From contig OZ025208.1 in NCBI GenBank assembly GCA_964019055.1, positions 12,335,597 to 12,399,596 of the forward strand: DNA of 64,000 nt. Direction: 5' to 3'. The notes under the pieces are model-generated. The model did not search any database, was not told where the DNA came from, and worked only from the letters and a program-made list of their open reading frames with translations. The DNA is from Anthopleura xanthogrammica (lineage: Eukaryota; Cnidaria; Anthozoa; Actiniaria; Actiniidae). Every line of letters starts with the position of its first letter. Within the stretch, counting starts at the first letter, position 1. Made by a program: the position numbers and the translations under genes. Shown one piece after another: positions 11,669 through 22,800 of this stretch.

Positions 11669-11887
11669 AATACTCCCGTTTTGAGTTCTCTTTTACGCTG
11701 TGTTAGCCTCAATTGTGCGTAAATTATGCAGAAATTTAGATAAAACTCGTGAAATTTCAAAGTATTTTTAATATCTTCTTTACACACAGATCTCTTGAAT
11801 TTCCACGGGCTGTTACTGAATAAAAGAATATATTACACGGTTTTGAGGCTAACACAGCGTAAAAGAGAACTCGAAACTGGAGTATTT
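11669..11887. mobile_element. Foldback element with ~43-bp arms
   Basis: 11669-11711 (aatactcccgttttgagttc...ttagcctcaa) is inverted at 11843-11887. The arms are nearly exact, the inner 130 bp unrelated. It lies in the intron before the HEPN exons of gene A. Confidence 0.75.
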
Positions 11888-12102
11888 CATTTGTTTTGTA
11901 GTATTATTCAGCATTATATAATTTGCTCTGGATTCATTTTCTTCTTTTTTTTTTCCACTAATAAATTTTGTTGTCCACGCTGTATCCTTTCCAGACCCTC
12001 TACATTTGTTCATGACTCCTGGCGTTTCTATAATACTAGTAAACAAAATAGAGGGCCGAATAATAGAAATAAAAACAACCGTTTTTCTTCTTTCAATTGT
12101 AG

Positions 12103-13723
12103 TGACACCGAATTTTAACCTTAGTGACGAACAAAAGAGATGGCTTGTGGTTGGAATTTGCCTGAATAAAACTCTTTTGCCACCTTTACGAGCTTTCCTC
12201 AATAAAGAAATGGAGACACATTACAATGATATGAAAACCAGGCACAACATCCACAATCAAATTCATGGGGTGCACTTAAGTGATGATCATGGAAGGCGAT
12301 TGAATTATAAGAGCATTAATAACAATGAAACAAGAAGGAACTCTCATCTCTACGACTACAATGTGACTTCTGCAGAAGATTTGGGCAAGTTGTATTTGAT
12401 GCCATGCATGGCGAAATTCACAGGTGAGGCATCTTCAGTCACTTATGTTATATAAAACATTTAGCCTGATCGTTCGATTATTCGTTAAGATAATTCTTTA
12501 ATTCTTAACTGCATTACATGAGCTGTGCTCTTGCCTTGACGTAGATCAGTCGAAAATAATAGACCCTGGTGCTGCAGGATCTGAAAACGGATTGATGCTT
12601 GGTTTGTTTTGAAGTTATTTTCTTCCTTTTGTTTCTTATTTCAAACTTAAGGGAATGAAGGGTGGGGTAGCGGTAGTGCACTCGCCTCTTGTGTTCAATT
12701 CCTGAGTTTGTTAGTTCGTCTGCTCAGTGTATCGCTAGATTTGAAGGTTTTCCAAATAATTTGCCACATATTTTAAATAAAATGTAAGTTAAACGAAAAC
12801 GTGGGAAAAAAACTTTTTTCGTCATTACTGGCTAAAATGTTAATCTTGATATTTGTCATTCCAGGTTTTGATGATACTTGTGACATGTCTGCTGTTCTTG
12901 GTATTCTCTCATCTGCTAGTGTATTTTCTCCTGACGTCCAAAAACTGGCAAAGGCCGTACGAAGTGACGTCAGAAATCCTTGGGGTCATTGTAACTTTCA
13001 GGAGTGGACCGACACAAAGTTGAAAAGCTGCTTTAAGTTGATGAAAGACCTCGTTCAAGCTTTAACCTTGCCTGCAGATGATGAAAAACGAATAACAGAA
13101 GAGCTAGGAGAGTGGGAAACCAAAGGTAAGCTGTTTCCAATGAAGTATATATGTGATAATTTGGAAGATAGACCGTGATGCTTGTGATTTTTGGTGATAT
13201 GAGTAATTTTGCTGATTCATGGTAATCTTGGAGATATTTATGAACATAATGATGCTGAGACGATGCGTGTATTGCTGTAACTGACGTTCTTGTTAAATAC
13301 TCATGTGACCATGGTAATTTTCATTCTTCGTGGTATTCTTTTTTATGCCAATCTGCTGCAATCTACTTGTAAATTAGATGCGGAAATTGCCAAAGAGTGA
13401 AATATTACCCCAAATTTTTTTGCAATAAAATTGCTATTTACTGAGTCAGTATATTTTCAGGTATGGATCTTTGTGTGGATGTATATTACGAAGCAAATGC
13501 CTTGTTAAAGTTTTTCGAGATGGGCGAGGAACAAATTTCTCGGTTGTTAAAAGAAGTCCAAAAAGAAGAAGCCGAACAAAGAACCAAAGCCTTAGAGATT
13601 ATTCAGAAAGCTTTGGAAAAGGACAAAGAAGACGTGCTCAACCAGATCAAAGGCATGAAACAGCAATTAGATCGCCATGAAGAAGAAATCAAAGCTCTTA
13701 AATTAGCTAGTGAAAATAAGTAA
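12103..13723 (+). CDS. Gene A: DZIP3-type HEPN domain and C-terminal coiled coil
   Basis: Exons 12103-12423, 12545-12601, 12865-13125 and 13461-13723 are all in phase 1 and end with TAA. The first gives LSDEQKRWLVVGICLNKTLL, typical of the DZIP3-like HEPN family in animal immune proteins. The third contains RNPWGH (12972-12989), which fits the R-x4-H signature of RNase-type HEPN domains, so RNA cleavage is a reasonable inference. The last exon is a Glu/Lys-rich coiled coil (KKEEAEQRTKALEIIQKALE). The exons, introns and 3'UTR match 36083-37690 of gene C, and the homology starts right at this exon. The 57-bp exon 12545-12601 preserves frame here, whereas in gene C it is 55 bp. Confidence 0.8.
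12661..12775 (+). mobile_element. SINE-like tRNA-derived element (internally deleted)
   Basis: GGTGGGGTAGCGGTAGTGCA resembles an RNA polymerase III A box and GTTCAATTCC a B box. The same element in the same intron of gene C (about 36888-37130, other strand) is longer by some 120 bp, so the gene A copy has an internal deletion. Its place in both paralogues shows that it was inserted before the HEPN block was duplicated. Confidence 0.6.
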
Positions 13724-14419
13724 CAAGCTATAGTGCCCTCTCTTGATAGCTTTTCTAGTGACAATCTGCATGATGATGGAATTTTTACAGTAGTCATATA
13801 ATAATAATGACATAACATGATTGGATTTATTTACTCCTAAAAACTTATGGAAAATTCCGAAGAAGAGAATAAATGTGCAGTGTTGACCAAATAGCTAGCG
13901 TCTCCTAGAAACAAGAACTTATAGATTGCATCAAAGGTAACTTTCCCTAGTAAAGGATCTGGCCCAGGATCGGGGCGTTTCGGCTCTCAACTAACCCTTG
14001 AGCTAGTATAGCTGAGAAGTTTCTAGCCGAGAGATGGCCCATTGGCTAGTGGTTCTCAAGTTGTACTAGCCCAGAGACAATTTTCACCGGCTACCGCTAA
14101 GGTCGAGCTGCACTAAGTGAGGGTACAACATTTCCTCGATAACAGAGTCCCATCGATTATTTATTACTAATACAGTGAAACATAGTAAGAACAATGGGAT
14201 TTTACTGTTTATTGGTGGTATAATGATCGGATTTTAATTTTGATAAAAAGTGAATGATAAGCAATTATAAATTAATTGTCAACCACCTTGGCCAGCTTTG
14301 CTTTAATTTGCTTCCACCATCTAATTTACAGTCAATCGAATCATTGGACTAGATTTTGAACCATGCTTCAAATTGCAGGGTTTCTACTTTACTAAAATTT
14401 GTTTTCTGGAGAAAGATCT
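13724..14419. other. Convergent intergenic region between genes A and B
   Basis: It holds the 3'UTRs. AATAAA at 13868-13873 serves gene A (+). TTTATT near 14158-14163 would give AATAAA for gene B (-). No ORF of note. An unclassified GC-richer stretch lies at 13960-14110. Confidence 0.6.
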
Positions 14420-16853
14420 TCAGTCATTCAAACTGCTGCATTCCATGTCATTATAAATACTCGTCCCAAAATCAATTCCTGGCCAGAAGTACAGGTGTTT
14501 TGTCAGGGTATCATTATGGTGGGGCATTTGCTTTTTTTCTAAATGCTCGCTTTCACTAACTATTTTCTTGACCTTCGTGATCAGTTCTAAAATGTGGTGA
14601 CGATAGGCATATTTTCTGAAAACCTTTACGATACTCTGAATAAAAGGGGAACCTGTAACACCGTAAATATATGCGGTGAAATTTTCGTAACAAGAGTAAA
14701 ACTCTAGAATGTCAGCGGTTTCTGGAATCTTATTTGACTCTGATGATGCCTGAATGGTTGCTGCCGTCGTTACATCTTCTGGAGCATCAGTAAGAGGTAC
14801 CCCACGATCCTCCTTTTTCCCTCGACATCCTTGGAAAAAGAACAGCTTGGGCTTGCCTGCCAGACTTTTGCATTTGGAGCTCCAAAACAAGGAAACGATT
14901 AACGAAGGGGGAAGTTGTTTTCCGTCTGAGGCGTAGATACAGTTTTTTGTTCCGTGGCTCATAATGCAGAAAAAAAAGCAATCATACGCAATGAAATCGT
15001 CATCATCTCTGATGGAAATCCTATATATTTCCTCAAACAGGTCATCCCCAGAAGTCTTGTCGATCGTTTCAACATCGAAACCCAAATGTCTGAACAAACG
15101 GGTAACATCTTTTTCATCCTTTTTTGATCCAACACGGTCGCGCAACTTCCCATGCATCTGATGAGTAGGATCAATAGTGAAGTGTTCTATGTTGACAATT
15201 ACTGCAAAACCCTTTGGATGGTTGGTCATCTTGTAGACGTTATCTGTTCGATGTGGCCTATTGTATGAAGGAATCTCATCCATAATTGTTGGACGAACAA
15301 AACTGGCCTAAGAAGAGAAGATAGAAGCATAGTAATTGCAACATCAATTATGTAAGATGAAACAGGTTACTTGTTTTTACTGCATTCATTTGATAAAGCA
15401 TGTGAGCCAGTGGAAAAGGAATTTGATTTTGTTTCCAAATTTTCTTAGTTGTTTGGATAGAGAAGGTTCGACCTGTTTCAGACCTCTTACCGTTTCCCGT
15501 ATATATTTTCATTGTTGGATAAATAAAAAGGAAAGATGTGTTACCTCATCTTCATCTTCATCTTCATCTTCATCTTCATCTTCATCTTCGTCAAAGCTTT
15601 CCAACTCTTCCGTTCTTTCTGCTGATTGAAGAGAATTCCTGAATGTTTAATGTTATATTTTCTTGAACAATCAACTTATGATTACCCATTGTAATCACAT
15701 ATACTATATATCTTGAGCACAATCCAATAGCCCCTTTGACAGTTCCCCGTGCCAACTTGATAGGTAGCCGAGACATGTGGATAATTGCCCAAAGCGTTAA
15801 AAAAGGTCTCTATCATTGCATGATCACCGTTTGTCTCGCTTCGATGCAACGGTCCGGGTACCTTTCAAGATGGCGCAGGGAACTGTGAAGGGACTATTTA
15901 TTCATTTATCGATAAAACCTTAACCGGCGAACGTCTGAAATATACAAATTATGAAGTCATCTATGCTTAAAGAGATGTTATCTCAACTCATTCATTCATT
16001 TACTAATCATGGCCTCCACAATCACCTCTTCATAATATATCAAAATATCTCTCTGTGAATCTCTCTATATCTATATATATAACTCTGGGTACAACGTACA
16101 GCATTTTGCTGGAATTTCAAATGACGTGTTTACGTCATGTAATGTAATGTGACAAAATGTAATAGCAAAGTTGACTTCAAACAATTGCTTTAAATCGTGG
16201 CATTTGGTCAGTTGTTTTATATTTACTGTATTAATTGTTGACGAAATGCCTCAACTTGAAACAATTGTTTGAAGTCAACTCTGATATCTGCTATATATTT
16301 TATTTTATTTTATTTTATTTTATTTTACATCCAACACTAAATAATGTTTGAATTTTTATGCGGCAGTAGAAATGCTTTTGAGCTGCAAGATAACAAACCT
16401 TCGTTTTCTTCTTTCTCGTGTTCCGCCGACAATAATGTCGGATTGGCCACTGCGCCTACAAAATATAATGAATAATAAAATATGTTAGCAACTCGTTTCT
16501 CTTATCCATTTAAACCGTGCGGTATTTTGGTTGCTCTTAATATCAGACGTTCTTTTTCTTCTTTTGTTTCGTTCTTTAGACAATATCTAAGTACACATTT
16601 ATCCATTGGTAAATATATTTGAAACTAACTGTTTTAGAATACTTTGAAATCTTGAGAAAACATCTTTTTCCCTCATGTTTATTTTTTCAAACGTAGAGCT
16701 CTCCATTAGTTTGAGTGTAGAATAAATGCGCCGGCTAATACAAGATGTGCTATTGCATTACAACAAAATAGTAACTAGAATGGAAAGTTTTGATCTGTAA
16801 AAACCTTCTAATGTCTGAGCTTGTTCTTGGACTTCCAGTTGACGATGATGAGG
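14420..16853 (-). CDS. Gene B exons 10-13: acidic linker and caspase domain
   Basis: Three small exons (16805-16853, 16399-16455, 15545-15621) encode a charged linker ending in a run of Asp-Glu. The 888-bp last exon is a caspase (peptidase C14): GFAVIVNIEHF, a GSKKDEKDV-LFRHLGF pattern, the catalytic His in MSHG (codon 14954-14956), KPKLFFFQGCRG with the catalytic Cys (codon 14825-14827), and a small-subunit region with GSPFIQSIVKVF. QGCRG replaces the usual QACRG. Asp-rich residues between the subunits (PLTDAPED, PETAD) could be processing sites. No DED or CARD prodomain precedes it, which fits a domain activated by the chain it is fused to. If it is a separate gene its start would be the ATG at 15281-15283. 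Confidence 0.85.
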
Positions 16854-19800
16854 CTACAAATTGAATTTATAATGGTAATTGAACTAAGTGGAGTGCAATT
16901 TGGTCTGATATCAAACGCACGATAACAAAATCACACGACCTTGTAGCGGGAGTGTGATTTGTAATCGCAAGTTTGATATCAGACCAAAATTGCACGACAC
17001 GAAGTTCAATTATCACTTTATTATATCCATTTTGAAATCATACTAGATAGACACTAAATTTGTGATAAATACAAAAGTATTTATTAACAAATAGCCGGTA
17101 TTTTGTTTCTTTTTGTAACAAAAAATTGCGGTCAAACTTGAAAAAAGCTACATTTTATGTTCCTCATTTGCTGTAATCTGATTGGCTGATTACATACAAT
17201 CCTGTAATCTGATTGGTTACCTTTTCTAGTGTTGCATTGTGATTGGCTGACAAAAAGATGCGATTCGGACTCAAAATAATGCGATTCATGCTTGAATCAA
17301 TCTACTGAGAGCCAATCAGATTACAGGATTTGCTAGTGATTTCAAATTAAAATGGATATAATAAAGGAAGTTATAAACATTTAGTAAACTACAATGGATT
17401 AAAATATATTACTATCAGCTTAAGTTTTACTTGTCGAAAACGTCGAACGATGATTAAGTAAGACGTCTCCTGGTTATTCCTCTTCTCTTTATTCGCGCTT
17501 TAATCACAGTACAGATACATGTTCTCTGGGCCTCAAGTGTAACATAATCTCATCACTCTATATACATGGATACTTATACTCTCACTGTCACACCCTTTCC
17601 GTCACACAATATGACCTAATTAATTACTGTTTCCAACACACTCCCCCCATATGACTTGACATATGTAGAATGAGGAAACTGCTAAACAAAACGATGAATA
17701 TACTAATAAATGTTTTATAGAGTTCTATAAAGGCTCGTTGATATGTCTTCTGATCAATCTTGATCCTGTGCAATATCTTGAATGCGTAATTGAGCGGCAG
17801 TTGCAGCGTCCCGTCTTGGGCGTGGCACTGTTACTTCTGGATTGCCATTCTGTACTGGCTTGACATCGCATGACAGCTCAAGAGGGTAAAGATGCTGAAT
17901 TGGTCGCTCGATGTGTCCTTTGCCTTTGCGCAACTTCACTGCTCGCACGATACCATCTCGGCCAGTGTACAATTCGGTTATCACTGCCAAAGGCCAATGG
18001 TTACGGTTACGCTCGTCTGACTTTACGAGGACGACATCTCCTACTGCTAGGCGGTTCTCCTTAGTTCCATGCTTTATGAGATGTCGCTCTCGTAAAGCTC
18101 TCATATACTCCCCCGTCCAACGACGCCACATGGCATCCTTCGTGGATTGAATAAACTTGGCCCGTTTTCTGAGATCTCGTGCATCTAAGTGATAGGGTTG
18201 AAGGTCTGGAAGTATGTTGTTGTTAAGGAAGAGTAGTGAATGTGGTGTCAAGGTGGGCAGCTGGTGGTCTTCCTCCATATAACACAATGGTCGGTTGTTG
18301 AGGGTGACCTCGATGTCAAGGACAACGTCGCACAATTCATCCCAGGTCAGATGCCCTTGCCCAACAGTCTTGTAGAATGCAGACTTGAACAGGTCAATGA
18401 GACGTTCGAAATGACCTCCCCACCATGGTGAACGACTCGCGTTGAACCGCCACGTGATGGTTTGCTCACTCAAGAACTCGTGGAACTTTTCATCTTTACG
18501 CACGGTCTTCAGCCACTTGGATGCTGCAACGAACGTCGTACCATTGTCAGAGTAGACTAAGGATGGACGACCTCTCCTTGCAATGAATCTTTTTAGACTC
18601 TTGATGAACTCATCTGTCTCTAGGCTAAATAGGACTTCTAGAAACACTCCTCTTGTTAGACAGCATGAATACAGTATGATGTAGGCTTTCTCTTCGGTCT
18701 TTCATTCACCTTTGTACTTGATTGGACCTGCAAAGTCCACTCCAATGACGTTAAATGGTGTTGTGCCTTGGGTCCGCTCTACGGGTAAGTTTCCTGTTGG
18801 TGGGGCGCTTAAAGGTACTGCGTGAAACCGTTTGCAGCCCCAGCAATTCCTAATCACGTTTTTAGCTAGCCTTCGCAGGCGTGGCACCCAGAATCGCTCT
18901 CGTACTTTAGCCATGGTCAGACTTACTCCCCCATGAAGTGTCGATAGATGGGCGTGTCTCACTACCTCACTCGTAAACGTTGAGTTGTCAGGCAGGAAAA
19001 TAGGCAATTCACCTTGAATGCGACCATGGCACTTCCACACTCCATCTTGGTTCCGCTGTAGATTTAACTGCCCTTTATCATCTGCGAACCTTGATGATTG
19101 TGCGCTCTGTCGTTGTGCATGTCTAATCATCCTAAGTTCTGTCGTCAACGGTCCACTGATTCTCAGTTTAGAAGGATGTCGAGAATTGTGTGTGAATCGC
19201 AAGACCCATGCACAAATTCTCATGGCTTTACGCAAGCCGAACTTTTCGAGTACGTGATCGAAGCAATTGTTTGCTTCAACCCCGACTGCGAAAAGCTCTC
19301 GTTGTACCTTCCTCTCCCCTTCACTGCTAGTACACGACTTGGTGACTATCGTTGGTGGCCATCTCTCAGGATAGGGAAGCCATGCTGGTCCAGACCACCA
19401 CATTTCTTTATTACTTACAGAACCTCCACGACTGCCAAGATCAGCTGGATTGTCCGTGGTTGGAACATGACGCCAACGCGCTTCCTCGTGACTTTGTATT
19501 TTTCTCACTCGATTTGCCACAAACTGTCGATACTCGCCGTTATCCTGTATCCAGTGCAGTGCCACTGTGCTGTCGAGCCAGCATTGTGTATTGCTTGTTA
19601 GCGGAAAGCCCTCTAGCGCATTGCGCACGTTAGACGCTAGGTTTACCGCCATATGTCCCGCTACGAGCTCCAAGCGAGGGATAGTAAGTCCTTCTTTGGC
19701 GAGACGAGATTTCGCTGTGATAAGACCTTGTGAAATTCCCGACGCTTGGGACACTACGGCGTAGACCGCTGCACACACTCCATGTCCACTAGCATCTCCA

Positions 19801-22800
19801 AACGCGTGAAGCTGGATCTCCTTGATAGGTTCTTGGTAGATAGGTATGCTGCGCAACACAGAGACAGAGTCAGGGACACTCTGTTCCCATCTCCTCCACG
19901 TCTTCGCTAAACTATCAGGAAGGGGCGTGTCCCACCCAAGCTTCTGTAGGCACATCTCTCTGTAGAGGCGTTTCCCCTCTAGAGTTACAGGTGACACTAA
20001 CCCTAGAGGATCGTACACCTTAGCGAGGTTTGTGAGAACTCCACGTTTGGTTTCTCTTGCAGGCTCAGAGGGAAAGTTCACTTGAAGTGTGTCTGTGTCC
20101 TTCTTCCAGGTTAATCCAAGGAGCTTAGTTTCTAGTGTAGAGGTTCCTTCAAGTTGTTCTTTTGCATACGTCACTTCATGCTTTTCAGCACAGTCCTCAT
20201 TTTCAAGCTCATTCACGTTGGATCCCCATTTGTGTAGCGTAAATGTCGCATCGCTGAAGATTTTCACAGCTTCATCCTTTAACTGCTTAGCTCCTTGGAC
20301 TGTCGATGCCCCCGATATCAGATCATCTACGTATAAACTTCGCTGGTATTCATCTACACTTGTTGGATATTCAGCTTGCATTGAACTCAAATGCTGTTGA
20401 AGAACTCCGTTTAGAAGAAATGGTGATGGCGCAAGTCCAAATACCACTCTAGTAAACCTCAGTACTTCCACTTCGCGCGACGTTTTGTCCACCAGCCAGT
20501 GAAACCTCAACGCATCTCTATCCGCCTCTCGTACTCTTATTTGTAAGAACGCACGTCGCAAGTCGCCTGTAAGCGCGACGGGGTGGAATCGTTGACGCGT
20601 AATGACTCCCCACAGCAGGTTGTTGAGCGAAGGTCCCGTATGTAGACATTCATTCAACGATGGCACTCCATCTCGCTCACGTGCAGAAGCATCGTACACA
20701 ACACGCATCTTTGTAGTCTCGGCATTCTCTCGTATTACTGGGCGATGGGGAATATAGCACTCCTTTCCTTTGACTTCTGTTGGAGCTCTCTCGACTACAC
20801 CGTCCCTTATTTGTTCTCTAATTATGTTATCGTAATCATCTAACATGTCAGTGCGTTTTAGCTTCCTAACAAGTGCGCTAAGTCTGCGCACACTACCGTC
20901 ATAATTATTAAGTAATTCAGCGCAATTATCCTTCCATGGCAGTCCTGTTTCGTACCATCCTTCGGGTGAACGCTCTAGTTGTTCCTTAAACTCATCATAG
21001 ACATCTCCTTGATTCACGTGTTGTTTGTCAGCTAAACCGAGAATATCCAATGCACACAGTTGCTCGTAATCCACAGTGGAATTAACAGCTACGTAAGCGT
21101 TTGACATACCAGGCTCAGCTCCGGGAGACATAATTGACCATCCAAAACGTGTAAACTCTGCTACTGGGTCTCCGCGACGTCCAACACGTAGACGCTCTCC
21201 GGTACGTATTTTCGCGAAGTCATTCGCTCCAATTATTAAATGAACAGGCAATTCATCTTTGTCATCTGTGTCGTCCATTTGAACTCCTTTCAAATGTAGG
21301 TGGTTGCTAAGTAACTCTTTGTATTTTGGATTGTCTAAAGTCAACAACTCTCGTCGCTCTACTTTAGTAACATTGACATTCAACGTAAATTCTCCTTTCA
21401 CAGATTCCATAACAACGTCAAAAGTTTGCATTGTTCTTGTCGTAATTCCAGTTAACATGGCAATTTGTCGTAGACTCGTAGACTTTGGTGTCGCCTTTAT
21501 AAGGTTGATAGCCGTTGAAGATGCATATGAATGGCTTGCGCCACTGTCCAACAGCGCTCGAAATTTGAGCCCGTTAATTTTCACTACCACAACAGGATGA
21601 ACGACGGTTGTCTTACCAATATGATTAGCTGTCATTCCTGGTTCTTTGTTGAGTGTCTCCTTGTTACAGATTGAAGTATGGTGCCTAGCTCCGCACCTTT
21701 GACAAACTGATTTACTTTTGCAGTCTGCGGCTCGGTGTTTGGCTCCAGTGCAATTGAAACATAGACGTTTTTCTGCTATGATACGTTTCCGGTCGTCGGC
21801 ATTTACAATTCGATCGCAGTTGATGGCCTTGTGGTCTGGTTTATCGCAAAACAAACACGTCTTTGTCTCGTGTTTACATTCCTCTTTAGCGTAGAACATT
21901 TTTCCAGTACGTGGCGCTGGTCTTGGTTGTGGTGCTTTTGACGATACTTTCTCTTCTACAGGATTGATATCCGTCCATCGTCTTAACTCTTCTAGTAGAT
22001 CCTCAAATCCCCAGTCACGCCATTTGTCATGTCCACGCACTAAGTCTGCCTTGATAGCCTTTAGCTTATCTAAAGTCGCTCTCACATTACCCTTCACGTC
22101 ATTTAGTCGGCCAAGAGTTTCTAGGCTTTGAACATTAAACCTCAATTGCTTGTAAAATTCTTTTACTTTACGAGGATTGACTTCGCTAATGATTGGTAAT
22201 TCCATTATATTCCTTGCGTAAGCATTAATTATGTCACTCTCGTTTCCATATTCGGCTTCTAGGATTGCCTTGGCGTTGTTATATCCCTCGTCGGTGAAAG
22301 GCAACCCATCGATATCGTTCCTTACATTCACTTCTAATAGTTCCTTAAGGTAGCCAAACTTTGTGACACTTGGCAGATTGGTCTTTTCGATCTCAGTTTT
22401 AAACTTACCCCAAAAGGGAAGCCAGTTCTCTACTTTACCATCGAACTTGGTAATTTGAAGTTTTGGAAGTTTAGCGGAGGTAGTTGACCTTTGCTCGGAG
22501 GCTTTTTCTTCTTCGCGGTGCTTCTCAAAAGCGGCCTTTTGTTCTAGTAGCTCTCGCTCAAACTTCATAGTTTTCTCGTGCTTCTCGCCCATCTCCCTAT
22601 CTCGTTCTTCCCGGTCAAAAGCCTGTAGTTGATCGGTCAGTTTTGACCTTTCATCGTCGGCTCTCTCAAGCTCTTGATCAATTGTCGCGCTCCATTCGCT
22701 TACGGCTTCTTCACTTTCACCTTTGCCAAACTTCTTCTCCTCTATCGCCTCCTTTAGTTCGTGCACTGCTGTGACTGTCCCAGCGATGGATGTGATCTGT

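Larger units (their letters stand above)
5160..13723 (+). pseudogene. Gene A: NB-ARC/TPR sensor with a disrupted front and intact HEPN tail
   Basis: Exon-like segments: 5160-6799 (NB-ARC), 7071-8049 (TPR), 9499-9914, 10044-10222, 10627-10750, 10842-10992, 11446-11515, 12103-12423, 12545-12601, 12865-13125 and 13461-13723. Against genes B and C the front has a 4-bp TTAA insertion at 5604-5607 just after the P-loop helix, TGA in place of a Trp codon at 5716-5718, TAG at 6559-6561, a 4-bp gain near 7670-7690 and a deletion with frameshift near 7930. From 9499 on, every join keeps phase and no stop occurs. So the sensor is a pseudogene, while the rear could still be expressed from another start or is only recently released from selection. 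The start homologous to B and C is the ATG at 5184, not 5160. A poly(A) signal lies at 13868-13873. Confidence 0.75.

Noticed and set aside
17754..18647. Separate integrase gene of 297 codons
   Set aside because: It is in the same frame as the 1402-codon ORF, split only by one TGA, and carries the remaining catalytic residues of the same integrase.
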